Below are positions 24,330 through 33,955 of a DNA stretch of 64,000 bases, piece by piece (the stretch's first letter is position 1; every line of letters starts with the position of its first letter). Position numbers and translations under genes: made by a program. The notes beneath the pieces are model-generated. The model was not told the origin of the DNA and ran no database searches. It saw only the letters and a program-made list of their open reading frames with translations. Where the stretch lies: assembly GCA_013416395.1 (NCBI GenBank), contig JACCEP010000011.1, positions 62,001 through 126,000 of the forward strand. Reading direction: 5' to 3'. Source of the stretch: Alcaligenaceae bacterium (GTDB lineage: Bacteria > Pseudomonadota > Gammaproteobacteria > Burkholderiales > Burkholderiaceae_B).

Positions 24330-26498
24330 TTGAACAAAACGCTCTCACGCCTGCTTTTTGCCACACTGGTCTCAATAACGCTGGCATCGTGCCATAGCGG
24401 CGACAACGTCGCCTCCAGCGAGACACCCGTACAACAAAGCCCCAACATTTTGTTTATTGTGCTGGACGATCTTGGCGTCGATCAGCTACCCGTGTTCGGC
24501 TATGGCGGGTTAACGCCAGCCCAAACGCCAAACATTGACGCCATCGCCCATGCGGGCGTACGTTTCAGAAATGCGTGGGCTATGCCAACATGTTCACCTG
24601 GCCGTGCCACGTTTTTCCAGGGGCGCTATCCCTTTCGCACTGACGTTCTAAACGCAGTGGTTGCGCTTGATCTCGCCAATTCTCAGGTATCCCCCTACGA
24701 AATCACGACGCCAAAGCTTTTAAAGGAAAAGGGATACGCCAATGCCGTCATTGGCAAAATGCACTTATCCGGTTCGGATCTAAACCCAGCAAACAACCCA
24801 CTTGGCAACGGTGTTATGCACGAGCTGGGCTGGGACTATTTTGAAGGATACCTGGACGGCGGGCCTTACCCTATCGACAAAACCGCAGGGGGCATCAGCC
24901 CGGTGGATCAGGTTTATGGTTGCGGCTTTGTTCCCAACGCTAAGGATGATCCGGCCCATGGCGCAGACAGTGGGGCTTGCTACCAGCCCACCGGCACGTG
25001 TACGACAATGTCAACCACCAACCATCCCACACCAGGGCGCACTTGCCTCGAGCAAGGCGGTCTTTTTGATCCAGGCCAGTCTTGTCACACCGCCCTGCCC
25101 GCCTATCTAGATTTCAAAACACAGAACGGCTACTACACCAGCCAATTAATTATCAATCGACCAGACGCCAGCGTGGAAACCATCCCCGTCTCAGATGCGC
25201 GTGGACGCGGCTACCGTAGCACCATAGAAACCGATAGAGCAGTCAAGTGGATCAACCAGCAGGCGCCAGGCCAGCCATGGATGCTCAGCCTTGGTTACTC
25301 AGCCATCCACACACCGCTACAACCGCCACCCGTATCATTGCTTCCGACCGACGCCGCCGAAACGGGCGCCTATACGTGTACAGGCACTGCAGAGCAGCGT
25401 ATTCTCACAAACCAGATGACCGAGGCGATGGATAAAGAAATCGGCCGCCTGCTGGTTGAAGCCGGCCTGGCGAAGCGCAAGCCCGACGGCACCCTCGATT
25501 ACCGACCACAAGATACCAATACCGTGGTCGTAATCATGGCTGACAATGGCACCTATGGCCCCAGTGTAAAGGCGCCCTTTAACCTGCTACGTGCCAAAGG
25601 CTCCGCTTACCAGACTGGTGTCTGGGTTCCACTTATTGTGGCGGGCCCAATGGTCAAGGAGCCAAATCGCGACGTTCCGCACATGGTGAACTCTGCTGAC
25701 ATGTTCAGCCTGTTTGGCGAAATCGCTGGAATTGACGTTCAGCAGAAGGTGCCACAGGCCCGTGGACTGGACGCTCAGCCAATACTTCCCTATCTGACCG
25801 AGCCTGGCCATGCCAGCATCCGCAAGACTAACTTCACCGAAATAGGCACCAACATCGGGTCCATCAACGCTGAGCTAGCGCCGCCCTGCGTCATTCCGTC
25901 GTCCAACGTATGCGTGCAGCTGTTTCCACAACAGGGCGTATGCGAGGATCAGGGGGGAACCTGGTACGGTCCGGGTGGCGTGGCCGGCAGTGCAGGGCTG
26001 ACTTCTTGTTGTGCCGTGAACGACTATCTGACATCGCAAGGCGGCGACGCAGTGGATGTTTTTCCACACTCGCAGAGAGCGCTGCGCGACGAGCAGTACA
26101 AACTTGTGAGAATTGAGCGCTTAAATTGTGCCAGTGGCCAAGTTGAACCCGCTGACGAGCTATATGCGATCAACGAAGCTTCACCGTTGCCCAAGCTTGA
26201 TAATGCGCCCGGAAACCTGCTTGCCCGTAAGGCCCTGACTGCAGAACAGCAAAAGCATTACGCAGCCTTGGTATCAGGCATGAATACGCTGCTAGACAGC
26301 AAAATCGAATGCCCCGGCGACGGCAACCTGGATCTGGTTGTCGACAACACCGACATCGAAAACTGGAAGCGCTTCAGCACGCGTAATAATGGAAACTCAA
26401 GCTGGTATGACTTTAACCACGACGGTCTGACGAATGAGGCCGACCTGGCGATCATTCGGCAAAACCTGGGTAAAGACTGCAGGCCGCCCACCATTTGA
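24330..26498 (+). CDS. Lipoprotein sulfatase with dockerin-like C-terminal domain
   Basis: 722 aa from a TTG start with GGAG 6 bases upstream. The lipobox LASC (Cys21) predicts an outer-membrane or surface lipoprotein. The type I sulfatase core has NILFIVLDDLG with metal Asp46/Asp47 and the CSPGR formylglycine motif (Cys88) in PTCSPGRATFFQGRYPF, so a maturase should convert Cys88. The last ~58 residues hold two Ca-binding-type loops (GDGNLDLVVDNTDIENW and DFNHDGLTNEADLAIIRQNL), the pattern of a dockerin type I pair. Cys-rich inserts lie at about residues 215-260 and 515-560. The substrate (sulfated polymer or alkyl/aryl sulfate) is unknown. Confidence 0.9.
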   Translation: MNKTLSRLLFATLVSITLASCHSGDNVASSETPVQQSPNILFIVLDDLGVDQLPVFGYGGLTPAQTPNIDAIAHAGVRFRNAWAMPTCSPGRATFFQGRYPFRTDVLNAVVALDLANSQVSPYEITTPKLLKEKGYANAVIGKMHLSGSDLNPANNPLGNGVMHELGWDYFEGYLDGGPYPIDKTAGGISPVDQVYGCGFVPNAKDDPAHGADSGACYQPTGTCTTMSTTNHPTPGRTCLEQGGLFDPGQSCHTALPAYLDFKTQNGYYTSQLIINRPDASVETIPVSDARGRGYRSTIETDRAVKWINQQAPGQPWMLSLGYSAIHTPLQPPPVSLLPTDAAETGAYTCTGTAEQRILTNQMTEAMDKEIGRLLVEAGLAKRKPDGTLDYRPQDTNTVVVIMADNGTYGPSVKAPFNLLRAKGSAYQTGVWVPLIVAGPMVKEPNRDVPHMVNSADMFSLFGEIAGIDVQQKVPQARGLDAQPILPYLTEPGHASIRKTNFTEIGTNIGSINAELAPPCVIPSSNVCVQLFPQQGVCEDQGGTWYGPGGVAGSAGLTSCCAVNDYLTSQGGDAVDVFPHSQRALRDEQYKLVRIERLNCASGQVEPADELYAINEASPLPKLDNAPGNLLARKALTAEQQKHYAALVSGMNTLLDSKIECPGDGNLDLVVDNTDIENWKRFSTRNNGNSSWYDFNHDGLTNEADLAIIRQNLGKDCRPPTI

Positions 26499-26969
26499 AA
26501 TCAGTGCGGCTTGTTGTAGCGGGACTTTCGGGCATGAGTGTGTGAGGCCCCACTACGTGCAAGGCAAAGGCGTAAGCAACGCAAGACCTGTGCATTCAGC
26601 ATTGCCCAAGACGGGCATGACCGCTGTTACGCCACGCTCTTGGCGTCGCAGTAGGCGCATCTTGCTCCAAACGAGCATGTCGTTCCGAACATTGGTCAGT
26701 AAGCGACTGTCGTGCGCAACCTGTTGTCTACTAAGCACGCTACGACCCTGAGTGCGTTTCTACTCTGCCAGAAACTACAATTAGTGCCTAAATATTCTGA
26801 CTTCAGACAAACAAAAAGCACATTAAAGCTTAAAATATTCTGGATTCAAACAAATAATCTGGGCGAATAATCTTGCCGCTAAATTCAGCAGTAATTTCTA
26901 CAATTATTGAGCTGAGAACCTAGCGCTGTTCTCGCCGACCTTCCCACTTGTACTTATAAGGACCCCTCT
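26499..26969. other. Intergenic region with an imperfect AT-rich direct repeat
   Basis: No credible gene. Two similar AT-rich segments (26789-26816 and 26831-26857, both containing AATATTCTG then TTCAxACAAA) stand about 110 bases before the next gene and might be an operator pair. The rest shows nothing recognisable. Confidence 0.4.
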
Positions 26970-27395
26970 ATGAGCCTGTCCCCGTTTCACCTGGCAATTC
27001 CGGTTTATGACCTCCCTGCTGCCCGTCGCTTTTACGGTGAGGTTTTTGGGCTTGAAGAGGGGCGATCCAGCACGCAATGGGTCGATTTTAATTTTTACGG
27101 CCACCAGTTGGTCATCCATGAGCACCCAAAAACGGCTTCTCAAGACGGTGCGCATACCAATCCTGTAGACGGGCACGACGTGCCTGTGCCACATTTTGGA
27201 ATTATTCTGGGGTGGGAGCAATGGGAAGCACTTGCAGAACGCCTGAAGTCTTTCGGCACTCAGTTTGTGATCGAACCGTACGTGCGTTTCAAAGGCCAAG
27301 TGGGCGAACAGGCTACCATGTTTCTGCTTGATCCCTGTGGTAACGCCCTGGAGTTCAAGGCGTTCAAAGACATGAGCCAGCTTTTCGCCAAGTAA
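26970..27395 (+). CDS. VOC/glyoxalase-fold protein
   Basis: 141 aa, a single vicinal-oxygen-chelate unit pair. [20 protein letters not shown] carries the first metal-ligand His, a second His is in [11 protein letters not shown], and [15 protein letters not shown] carries the Glu ligand and the family C-terminal signature. It should be a small metalloenzyme acting on a dicarbonyl, catechol or similar substrate. AAGGA precedes the ATG by 8 bases. It stands alone. Confidence 0.87.
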   Translation: MSLSPFHLAIPVYDLPAARRFYGEVFGLEEGRSSTQWVDFNFYGHQLVIHEHPKTASQDGAHTNPVDGHDVPVPHFGIILGWEQWEALAERLKSFGTQFVIEPYVRFKGQVGEQATMFLLDPCGNALEFKAFKDMSQLFAK

Positions 27396-27541
27396 ACGTC
27401 CAACGTTATCAAGGCTTCGACAGCCACCCACGTCGTGCGATACCCGTCGGCGTGGTTATTAGACCTTAGCGTAGCCTCAGCACGTAAACCAGAACACTGG
27501 GTGCTGCCGTCCGGCTCAGCAAACCACCGGCGAAAGGTCGG

Positions 27542-28243
27542 TTAGCCTCCGGCTGCTTGCTCGGCAACGAGGGCGAGCTTACGCGACTCTTTAAGAACGG
27601 TATTTGAATAACCGCGGGCATTGCCCGAGTATTTTTTCAAGGCTTTAGGCAGGCTGCCACCCGCCAGTTCCAGGTACTCTTCAAGAATGTCACTGCCAAC
27701 CCGAATGTTGACCTCTGGGTCGAAAAGTGATTCTGAAGGCCGCAGTTTCTCACCGTGCCATTTACGAATAACCTGCATCAAGCCCTGTGCACCAAAGCGA
27801 CTTTGAACCCGCGGACGCAATGAGCTTTCTTTTTGCATAATGGCGATAATGAGCTCGGGCTCGATGCCGTCACGCTTCGCTGCCTCAGCCCAGGCATAAT
27901 CTACGTACTGGCGCACAATTTTTACGTGCTGGCCGAATTTTTTGGCCAAATACTGGGTTTGTGCCCGCTTGCTGGCCTCTTCGGCCAATGTTTGAACCCG
28001 CTGTTTGCTCAACCTTTCGGCAGCCGCATACGGCAGGGTCGAATAATCTGGCCACTGGTTGAGTTCAAATTTGCTGGAAAATACGCCATTATGCGAGTTG
28101 ATCAACTCGTTGGCGAGAACACTGCAGGGGGCTAATGCACAGCTGACTGCAACGAGATGGACAGCGGCCTTGCTCCGAAAACGACGGAGCAAAATATGGC
28201 GAAAAATTTTAGATGGGGTATGTTGTTTTCTTGAGATTAACAT
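27542..28243 (-). CDS. Lytic transglycosylase (SLT domain)
   Basis: 233 aa. An N-terminal hydrophobic segment (about residues 27-45) exports it to the periplasm. The C-terminal goose-lysozyme-like domain starts at EPELIIAIMQKESSLRPRVQ with catalytic Glu139, then FGAQGLMQVI and NIRVGSDILEEYL, and ends with KKYSGNARGYSNTVL. It cleaves peptidoglycan glycan strands to anhydromuramyl ends. Convergent with the VOC gene; not linked to a secretion system here. Confidence 0.9.
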   Translation of the reverse strand: MLISRKQHTPSKIFRHILLRRFRSKAAVHLVAVSCALAPCSVLANELINSHNGVFSSKFELNQWPDYSTLPYAAAERLSKQRVQTLAEEASKRAQTQYLAKKFGQHVKIVRQYVDYAWAEAAKRDGIEPELIIAIMQKESSLRPRVQSRFGAQGLMQVIRKWHGEKLRPSESLFDPEVNIRVGSDILEEYLELAGGSLPKALKKYSGNARGYSNTVLKESRKLALVAEQAAGG

Positions 28244-28279
28244 TGGCTCGGGTGCGTACTGCTGTGCTGATTTCCGCGA

Positions 28280-28777
28280 TTATCTTAACATCGTACGCAG
28301 ATTAGGGGTTTTCAGGATGTAAGAAAAAGGTACCTGCAGCGCGTTTAAGCCAATCAATTCGACATAAAACCATAATAAAAACAACAACTTATAAAACTTA
28401 CAATTCCGCCTCATGGGCTTTGCACAGTTAAACCGACGCCGTAATCTCGTGCAAGCATAAAAGCCACCAGCAAAACCGGTCCCGCCCAAGTTGGCAGCCA
28501 GGTCTACTTTTGCACCGGTCTTCTGAAGCAGCACAGCACAGCAGCTACTGAAAAGATACGCGCAAGCATCTGCGACCACACGATAGGCGGCAACCAGATC
28601 AACGTCGGGAACAGGCTGCGAAATGGGGTTTATATGGAGAACTTCATCTTGCGCCTTCTTCAGCGCCTGTGCGATAGAGTTCATAGGATCTTTAACCGGT
28701 CCATCGAGTCGTTTCTGAAGCTGCCGCAGGCTGTGGCCCACCAACAGCCACTTGGGTGGCGCCGAACGGCCCAGCAA
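28280..28777 (-). CDS. Hypothetical protein, possibly frameshifted
   Basis: 165 codons from a TTG start. The first half is plausible protein (PPKWLLVGHSLRQLQKRLDG, QALKKAQDEVL, VDLVAAYRVVADACAYLF); the second half is basic and less convincing. Directly upstream, in another frame, ATG 28827 reads MLILFGLLAIALGVQYS, a good membrane anchor. A one- or two-base shift near 28778 would join them into an anchored protein. Family not recognised. Confidence 0.3.
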   Translation of the reverse strand: MLGRSAPPKWLLVGHSLRQLQKRLDGPVKDPMNSIAQALKKAQDEVLHINPISQPVPDVDLVAAYRVVADACAYLFSSCCAVLLQKTGAKVDLAANLGGTGFAGGFYACTRLRRRFNCAKPMRRNCKFYKLLFLLWFYVELIGLNALQVPFSYILKTPNLRTMLR

Positions 28778-28891
28778 CTATACTGAACACCCAGCGCGAT
28801 GGCCAGCAAGCCAAACAAAATCAACATGCTGAAGACTCAGTTCAGAATAAGCCGGCCGTGACCAGCACGGTATAAAACGGGAGGCACACCC

Positions 28892-29098
28892 ATGCATCAA
28901 GACACCAGCATCACAAACCATCCTGAGTTCGTTAACCTCCAGCGGGCACATTGGGCTAATATCCGCGCCATTCTCCGTACCACAGATGCATTATTTGCCT
29001 TGCTGGAAAACGAAGGCGATCCCCCAAAACAAGAGGTCTTGCGGGTTGCGCAAGACCTGGTGCGCGATATGAAGATCAAATGGCAAGATGAAGCTTAG
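28892..29098 (+). CDS. Small hypothetical protein
   Basis: 68 aa, acidic/amphipathic and probably all helical (NLQRAHWANIRAILRTTDAL, then KQEVLRVAQDLVRDM). GGGAGG lies 7 bases before the ATG, which is the main support. No signal peptide, membrane helix or known motif. It is divergent from the preceding hypothetical gene. Confidence 0.55.
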   Translation: MHQDTSITNHPEFVNLQRAHWANIRAILRTTDALFALLENEGDPPKQEVLRVAQDLVRDMKIKWQDEA

Positions 29099-29299
29099 CC
29101 CGGGCAAGACTGGCGAGCGCGTTGCAACCACTATTTAGAATGTTTTGCTCAGGCGAGACCAGCGAGCATACTGCAAGCACTATTTAACGGGTTTTGGGGT
29201 GTCGAAACGTGCGCACTTTGCCTCTGGCTTCGCCCCGCAGTAGAAAACATCGGCATCTCCGCCTCTAGCCCGCCAACACCATGCGGCATATCGATCTGT

Positions 29300-30568
29300 T
29301 CAAGCACAGTGCCGGGCTCGCCTATCCAGCCACACTGACAACAACAGAAGCAATAACCCGCCCAACGCCAACAGGCTACCCACCCAGCCGGGCGAGGTCC
29401 AGCCCATCCCGTGAGCAATGGCCAGACCGCCCAGCCACGGGCCCAGCGCGTTGGCAAAATTGAATGCAGAATGGTTAAGTGCTGCGGCCAGCCCCTGGGC
29501 GTGTTTGGCGACATCCATCAGCCGAGTTTGCAATACGGTACCCAGCGCACCCCCAAAGCCAATGAAAAATATGGTGACGCTCAAGGCCCAGACATTTTCG
29601 GCTGCAAACACAAACAGGCCAAGCATGACTGCACTCCACAGCAACAGCCCGGCCGCCGTGGGCATAAGAGCGCGATCGGCAAACCAGGGCACGATGATAT
29701 TGCCAACCGTCATGCCCACGCCAAACACAGCCAGCACAAGCGGTACAGCAGCCGGCGAGACGTGCGTTACCGTGAGTAGTATGTCGGCAAGGTAGGTGTA
29801 CACCGCGAAAAGCCCGCCAAACCCGATGGCGCCAATGGCAAGGGTTAGCCAAACTTGCCCGTGCCGCAATGCCCCAAGCTCACGCCAGGGGCTTGCACCC
29901 TTTTCGGCCGGTGTGTCGGGCGCAAGCCAGGCTACCAGTATGACGGTAAGTACACCAGCCAGCGCGACCAGGCCAAAACCCCAGCGCCAACCTATCGTAT
30001 GCCCGAGCCAGTTGGCAAACGGAACGCCAATCACGGTCGCAACCGTCAAACCCAAGAAAATACGCCCTACTGCCCGATTGCGTTGGTTCAGGGGCACCAG
30101 CGAAACAGCCACCAGCGAGGCAATGCCAAAGTAAGCGCCATGCGGTAGCCCACTGAGAAACCGCAGCACCAGCATCCAGCCGTAAGTGGGCGCAAAGGCG
30201 CACAGGCCATTGAACAGCGCAAACATGGCCATCAGCCAGATAAGCAGCGTACGCCGAGGCAGACGTGCAGCCAGCACGGTAAGAATAGGGGCGCCCACGA
30301 CCACGCCCAGGGCGTAGGCGCTGATGACGTGACCAGCCGTAGGCGCATCAATACCCAGATCCTGTGCAAAATAGGGCAGCAGGCTCATGGTGGCGAATTC
30401 AGTTGTGCCAATGGCAAACGCCCCAATGGCCAAGGCAAACAGCACTAATCCCGGACTATGTATTTTGCGGCTTGTGCTTGAGCCCACCGGCGCCGGGCGC
30501 GGCGAGCGCGAAGAGCGGCTATGACGTAAACGCGACGAAAAGCGCGCAAGTGATGCGTAGAAAGACAT
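29300..30568 (-). CDS. Major facilitator superfamily transporter (DHA1-like)
   Basis: About 422 aa with twelve hydrophobic helices. Family marks are GTTEFATMSLLPYFAQDLGI in the first helix, the motif-A-like loop LAARLPRRTLLIWLMAMFAL and GLPHGAYFGIASLVA. This places it near AraJ/YdhP/NepI-type proton-driven effluxers of sugars, nucleosides or drugs. The frame is open 35 codons further upstream, but that extension lacks family character. ATG 30568 still leaves a basic N-terminal tail of ~40 residues. Substrate unknown. Confidence 0.87.
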   Translation of the reverse strand: MSFYASLARFSSRLRHSRSSRSPRPAPVGSSTSRKIHSPGLVLFALAIGAFAIGTTEFATMSLLPYFAQDLGIDAPTAGHVISAYALGVVVGAPILTVLAARLPRRTLLIWLMAMFALFNGLCAFAPTYGWMLVLRFLSGLPHGAYFGIASLVAVSLVPLNQRNRAVGRIFLGLTVATVIGVPFANWLGHTIGWRWGFGLVALAGVLTVILVAWLAPDTPAEKGASPWRELGALRHGQVWLTLAIGAIGFGGLFAVYTYLADILLTVTHVSPAAVPLVLAVFGVGMTVGNIIVPWFADRALMPTAAGLLLWSAVMLGLFVFAAENVWALSVTIFFIGFGGALGTVLQTRLMDVAKHAQGLAAALNHSAFNFANALGPWLGGLAIAHGMGWTSPGWVGSLLALGGLLLLLLSVWLDRRARHCA

Positions 30569-30890
30569 TGTTGTAGCAAATCCCGGCCACCCTCGGAAAT
30601 AGCTTCGCCCGTATTGGCGAATATCCCGCGGATGTGGCTGTAAACCCGTAATTTTAATGTGTAAGGCAGGCATGGCGCTTCAACCTTGTGCGCTAGTGTG
30701 TACAAAGCTGTTACAGACAGCATTTTAGGCATTGCTCACAAAAATTTAAGCCCATCGATTAAGCCTACGACCTCGAGGCTAGCGCATCACAGAAAAAGGC
30801 TGAGTCCGAATAAACGGACGAAGCTCAGAGACGCTTCATTGCTGTCGCGTACACTTGGCCCATCTATTATTGCCAGCAGTAGCTCAACTC

Positions 30891-31604
30891 ATGCCGAATT
30901 CAACCTCCAATCCACGCTCCGCTGTAACCCCCAGCGATTTCTGGTGGACCGCACCAGGCGAGCTCGTCGAACCCGCCAACGAGCAACGCGGTGGCATTAG
31001 CGGCGTCTACCGCATTGTTGACCCACATACGGGCGCGCTGCACTATGTAAAGCGGCAAAGCAATCACTTATTTCGTGACCTAAGCCACCCCCTGCTGCGC
31101 CCTACACTTTTGCGCGAATGGAAAAACATGCGGCGTTGCGCGGCACTCGGAGTGCCAACGGCCCAGCTCGTCTTCTTCGATATGCGGCACGACGAAAAGG
31201 GATGGCACGCCGTGTTGGTCACGCGTGACCTGGCCGGTTATGTCAGCCTGGAAAACGCCATACGACAAGGCAACCTTACGCCTGATCAGCAATCCGCCGC
31301 ACTGGCTTCGGTGGCCCATGCCCTGTTGCCCTTGCATAAGGCAAGACGCAAGCATGGGCATCTGTATCCTAAAGAGGTTTTTGTGGATATATCGACAACA
31401 CCACCCAAAACTGCCGTAGTTGACTGGGAGCTTAGCCGCTATCGCTTCAGCCGCAGCAAAGCGGCAGAAACCGACCTGCGCCGGTTGCTGCGTTCATTGG
31501 TGCAAATGGGGCTGCCACAGGCCAAACTTACCGCAGTTGTCGACCTGTACCGTGAACACGGCATTGGGCTGCCCCACAATTTCATCGAAACCTGCACACG
31601 CTAA
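30891..31604 (+). CDS. InaA/lipopolysaccharide-kinase-like protein
   Basis: 237 aa with a protein-kinase-like fold of the InaA/WaaP (Kdo kinase) type. Seen are ALHYVKRQSNHLFRDLSHPL (the ATP-binding Lys region), LREWKNMRRCAALGVPTAQL (the helix-C Glu), DLRRLL in the C-lobe, and a catalytic-loop equivalent KHGHLYPKEVFVDIS with VVDWELSRYRF taking the DFG-like place. It may phosphorylate a lipopolysaccharide core sugar or another small target. The start at 30891 (MPNSTSN) is chosen over 30855 on composition. Confidence 0.75.
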   Translation: MPNSTSNPRSAVTPSDFWWTAPGELVEPANEQRGGISGVYRIVDPHTGALHYVKRQSNHLFRDLSHPLLRPTLLREWKNMRRCAALGVPTAQLVFFDMRHDEKGWHAVLVTRDLAGYVSLENAIRQGNLTPDQQSAALASVAHALLPLHKARRKHGHLYPKEVFVDISTTPPKTAVVDWELSRYRFSRSKAAETDLRRLLRSLVQMGLPQAKLTAVVDLYREHGIGLPHNFIETCTR

Positions 31605-31647
31605 ACGGGGCACCCACACCATAGCGCCGACGCCCAGCTAACAGCGT

Positions 31648-32802
31648 TTAGCCCTGTGCCTCACGAATCATGTTGCGCGCGATCACCAGTTGCTGGATCT
31701 GGGTTGTGCCCTCATAAATACGGAACAACCGCACATCGCGGTAAAAGCGTTCAATGGCGTAATCAGACACATACCCTGCGCCGCCGTGAATCTGCACTGC
31801 ACGGTCAGCCACACGCCCACACATTTCAGTAGCAAACAATTTGCAGCACGAAGCTTGTGTCGACACATTTTCACCAGCATCACGTCTGCGCGCGGCATCA
31901 ATGACCATGCAACGGGCCGCGTAAATTTCAGCCTTGCTGTCGGCCAGCATGGCCTGAATAAGTTGAAAATCGGCAATGGGCTGGCCAAACTGTTTGCGAT
32001 CCATGGCATAGCGCAGGGCGTCATCAAGCATGCGCTCGGCAACACCCACGCTAATGGCCGAGATATGCAACCGGCCCTTATCAAGCACTTTCATGGCGGT
32101 TTTGAAGCCTATGCCTTCACGCCCGCCAATCAGGTTTTCCGCAGGCACGCGACAGTTTTCAAAAATAACGTCGCAGGTGTGAGCACCACGCTGACCCATT
32201 TTTTTGTCGATTTTGCCCAAGGACAGCCCGGGTGTGTCTTTTTCAACAATAAAGGCTGAAATGGCGCTGCCGCCCTTCTTTTCGGGATCAGTGCGAGCCA
32301 TGACGGTGAAAATGCTGGCTTCGGGTGCGTTGGTAATGAAACGCTTGGTGCCATTGACCACATAGTGATCGCCATCACGAACGGCGGTTGTGCGTAATGA
32401 AGCGGCATCTGAACCTGCGCCCGGCTCAGTCAGCGCAAATGAACCAATAATTTCGCCTGACGCCATGCGCGGCAGATATTTGCGTCGCTGTTCATCAGTA
32501 CCATCAATTACCAAGCCTTGAGCGCCAATCCCGTTGTTGGTACCAATCAGTGACCTGAAGGCAGGCGAAGTTTTGGCGATCTCGAACGCGAACAACACCT
32601 CTTCTTCCATGGTGAGGTCCAGGCCGCCATATTCTTCGGGAATGGCCAGGCCAAACAGCCCCAGTTCGCGCATTTGCGCTACCAGACGCGGCGGTATTTC
32701 GTCGGTGTCAGACACCTCGGCTTCGGCAGGCACCAACTGCTCGCGCACAAAGCGCGACACGCTGTCCAACAGCATGTTCAGGGTTTCTTGATCGCGTATC
32801 AC
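31648..32802 (-). CDS. Acyl-CoA dehydrogenase
   Basis: 384 aa, full length for the family. N-terminal helices, then the flavin/acyl-CoA signature [20 protein letters not shown]. The C-terminal FAD motif is [20 protein letters not shown], followed by [17 protein letters not shown]; in many short-chain members the catalytic Glu is in the YEGT segment. It oxidises an acyl-CoA at C2-C3 and passes electrons to ETF. The gene lies downstream of an IclR regulator on the same strand, which probably controls it. Chain length or branched substrate cannot be told. Confidence 0.93.
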   Translation of the reverse strand: MIRDQETLNMLLDSVSRFVREQLVPAEAEVSDTDEIPPRLVAQMRELGLFGLAIPEEYGGLDLTMEEEVLFAFEIAKTSPAFRSLIGTNNGIGAQGLVIDGTDEQRRKYLPRMASGEIIGSFALTEPGAGSDAASLRTTAVRDGDHYVVNGTKRFITNAPEASIFTVMARTDPEKKGGSAISAFIVEKDTPGLSLGKIDKKMGQRGAHTCDVIFENCRVPAENLIGGREGIGFKTAMKVLDKGRLHISAISVGVAERMLDDALRYAMDRKQFGQPIADFQLIQAMLADSKAEIYAARCMVIDAARRRDAGENVSTQASCCKLFATEMCGRVADRAVQIHGGAGYVSDYAIERFYRDVRLFRIYEGTTQIQQLVIARNMIREAQG

Positions 32803-32849
32803 TGATTTTTCCTTGAAATCTGAAGACTAAAATTTATGAAAGTAAGGCA

Positions 32850-33647
32850 TCAGGGTCGGCCCAGGTTTTGCTCAACACTACGAACAAGCTCAACCAACCT
32901 TGGCCCAAGATCTTTTTCCAGCCTGTCACGGGACAGCAAAAATGCCGGGCCGCCACAGTTAAAAGCCATTTGCTTTTCGCCCGGCACGCCCACCAGCGGC
33001 ACCCCAACAGCGCGAATTTCAGATTGCCATTCGCCGTAGGCGATGCAAAAGCCCTTGTTTTGGTAATCATCAAGTGCCTGATCCAGGTCAGCCTGTATGC
33101 GTGGCCAGTTTTCTTTGTCAGCCATTTTGATCATATCCATGATCTCAGCGCGCTCATCAGGCGGCAGGCCAGATATCAGGGCCTTGCCCATGGACGTTGT
33201 GGCAATGGGAATGCGTGAGCCAATATCGAGCCGCAAGGTTACCCTTGCGCTGCTTCGGCAGGTTTCGACGTAAATCATGTTGAGACGATCCCGTACGCCT
33301 ATAGACACCGAAACACGAGAATACTCGGCCAGTTGCTCCATTGAAGGCCGGGCCAGACTGCGCAGATCTAGATTGGCCAGCATCGAGTAACCCAGCCCCA
33401 ACACCCCAGGCGCAAGCATGTATTTGCCGATGGCCTCTGAGTACCCGAGATAGCCCAGTTTTTTGAGGGTATAGGTGAGTCGGGTAACAGTAGGCTTGGG
33501 AAACCCCGTTTGACGAGACAGCTCAGCATTGGTGAGATACGGCTTACCTGGCTGGAAGCAGCGCAAAATTTCAAGACCTCGCGCCAGCGCATTGACAAAC
33601 TGGCGGTCTGTGCCGGCATCATCGGCCAAGATGGCGTCTTCTGACAT
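32850..33647 (-). CDS. IclR-family transcriptional regulator
   Basis: 265 aa. The N-terminal winged helix is FVNALARGLEILRCFQPGKP then LSRQTGFPKPTVTRLTYTLK; the C-terminal effector domain has RVSVSIGVRDRLNMIYVETC and AISGLPP-like IclR marks (ALISGLPPDERAEIM), ending with the IRAVGVPLVG segment. ATG 33647 has AGGA 7 bases upstream; a longer frame lacks this. It sits between the acyl-CoA dehydrogenase and the TauE/TRAP genes and probably answers a catabolic intermediate. Confidence 0.92.
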   Translation of the reverse strand: MSEDAILADDAGTDRQFVNALARGLEILRCFQPGKPYLTNAELSRQTGFPKPTVTRLTYTLKKLGYLGYSEAIGKYMLAPGVLGLGYSMLANLDLRSLARPSMEQLAEYSRVSVSIGVRDRLNMIYVETCRSSARVTLRLDIGSRIPIATTSMGKALISGLPPDERAEIMDMIKMADKENWPRIQADLDQALDDYQNKGFCIAYGEWQSEIRAVGVPLVGVPGEKQMAFNCGGPAFLLSRDRLEKDLGPRLVELVRSVEQNLGRP

Positions 33648-33955
33648 GGGGTTTCCTGGTTGCAAAAGGCTAAAGCGCCCTCGCTGAAACAAGCGGGCAG
33701 CGCGCGCGGCTGTATTCTTTCACGCCAGCAAAATAACGGTCAAGTTAATGCGAAACAACGGTTCGCGTAGCGAAACATGCTGGCCATTCGGGGCTAGCGC
33801 GCGGTTTCACTATGCGCAACGCGTTGCATTTGACTCTCTGTGTCGATTTCAGGTATTGGCCCTTCACAGTCACGCGGGCCTGAAAAAATCAAACCACCAA
33901 GGGCCTCCGACCAAGCACTGCACCGCGTTAAATGTCGACCTTGTCGCGCTTCAGG

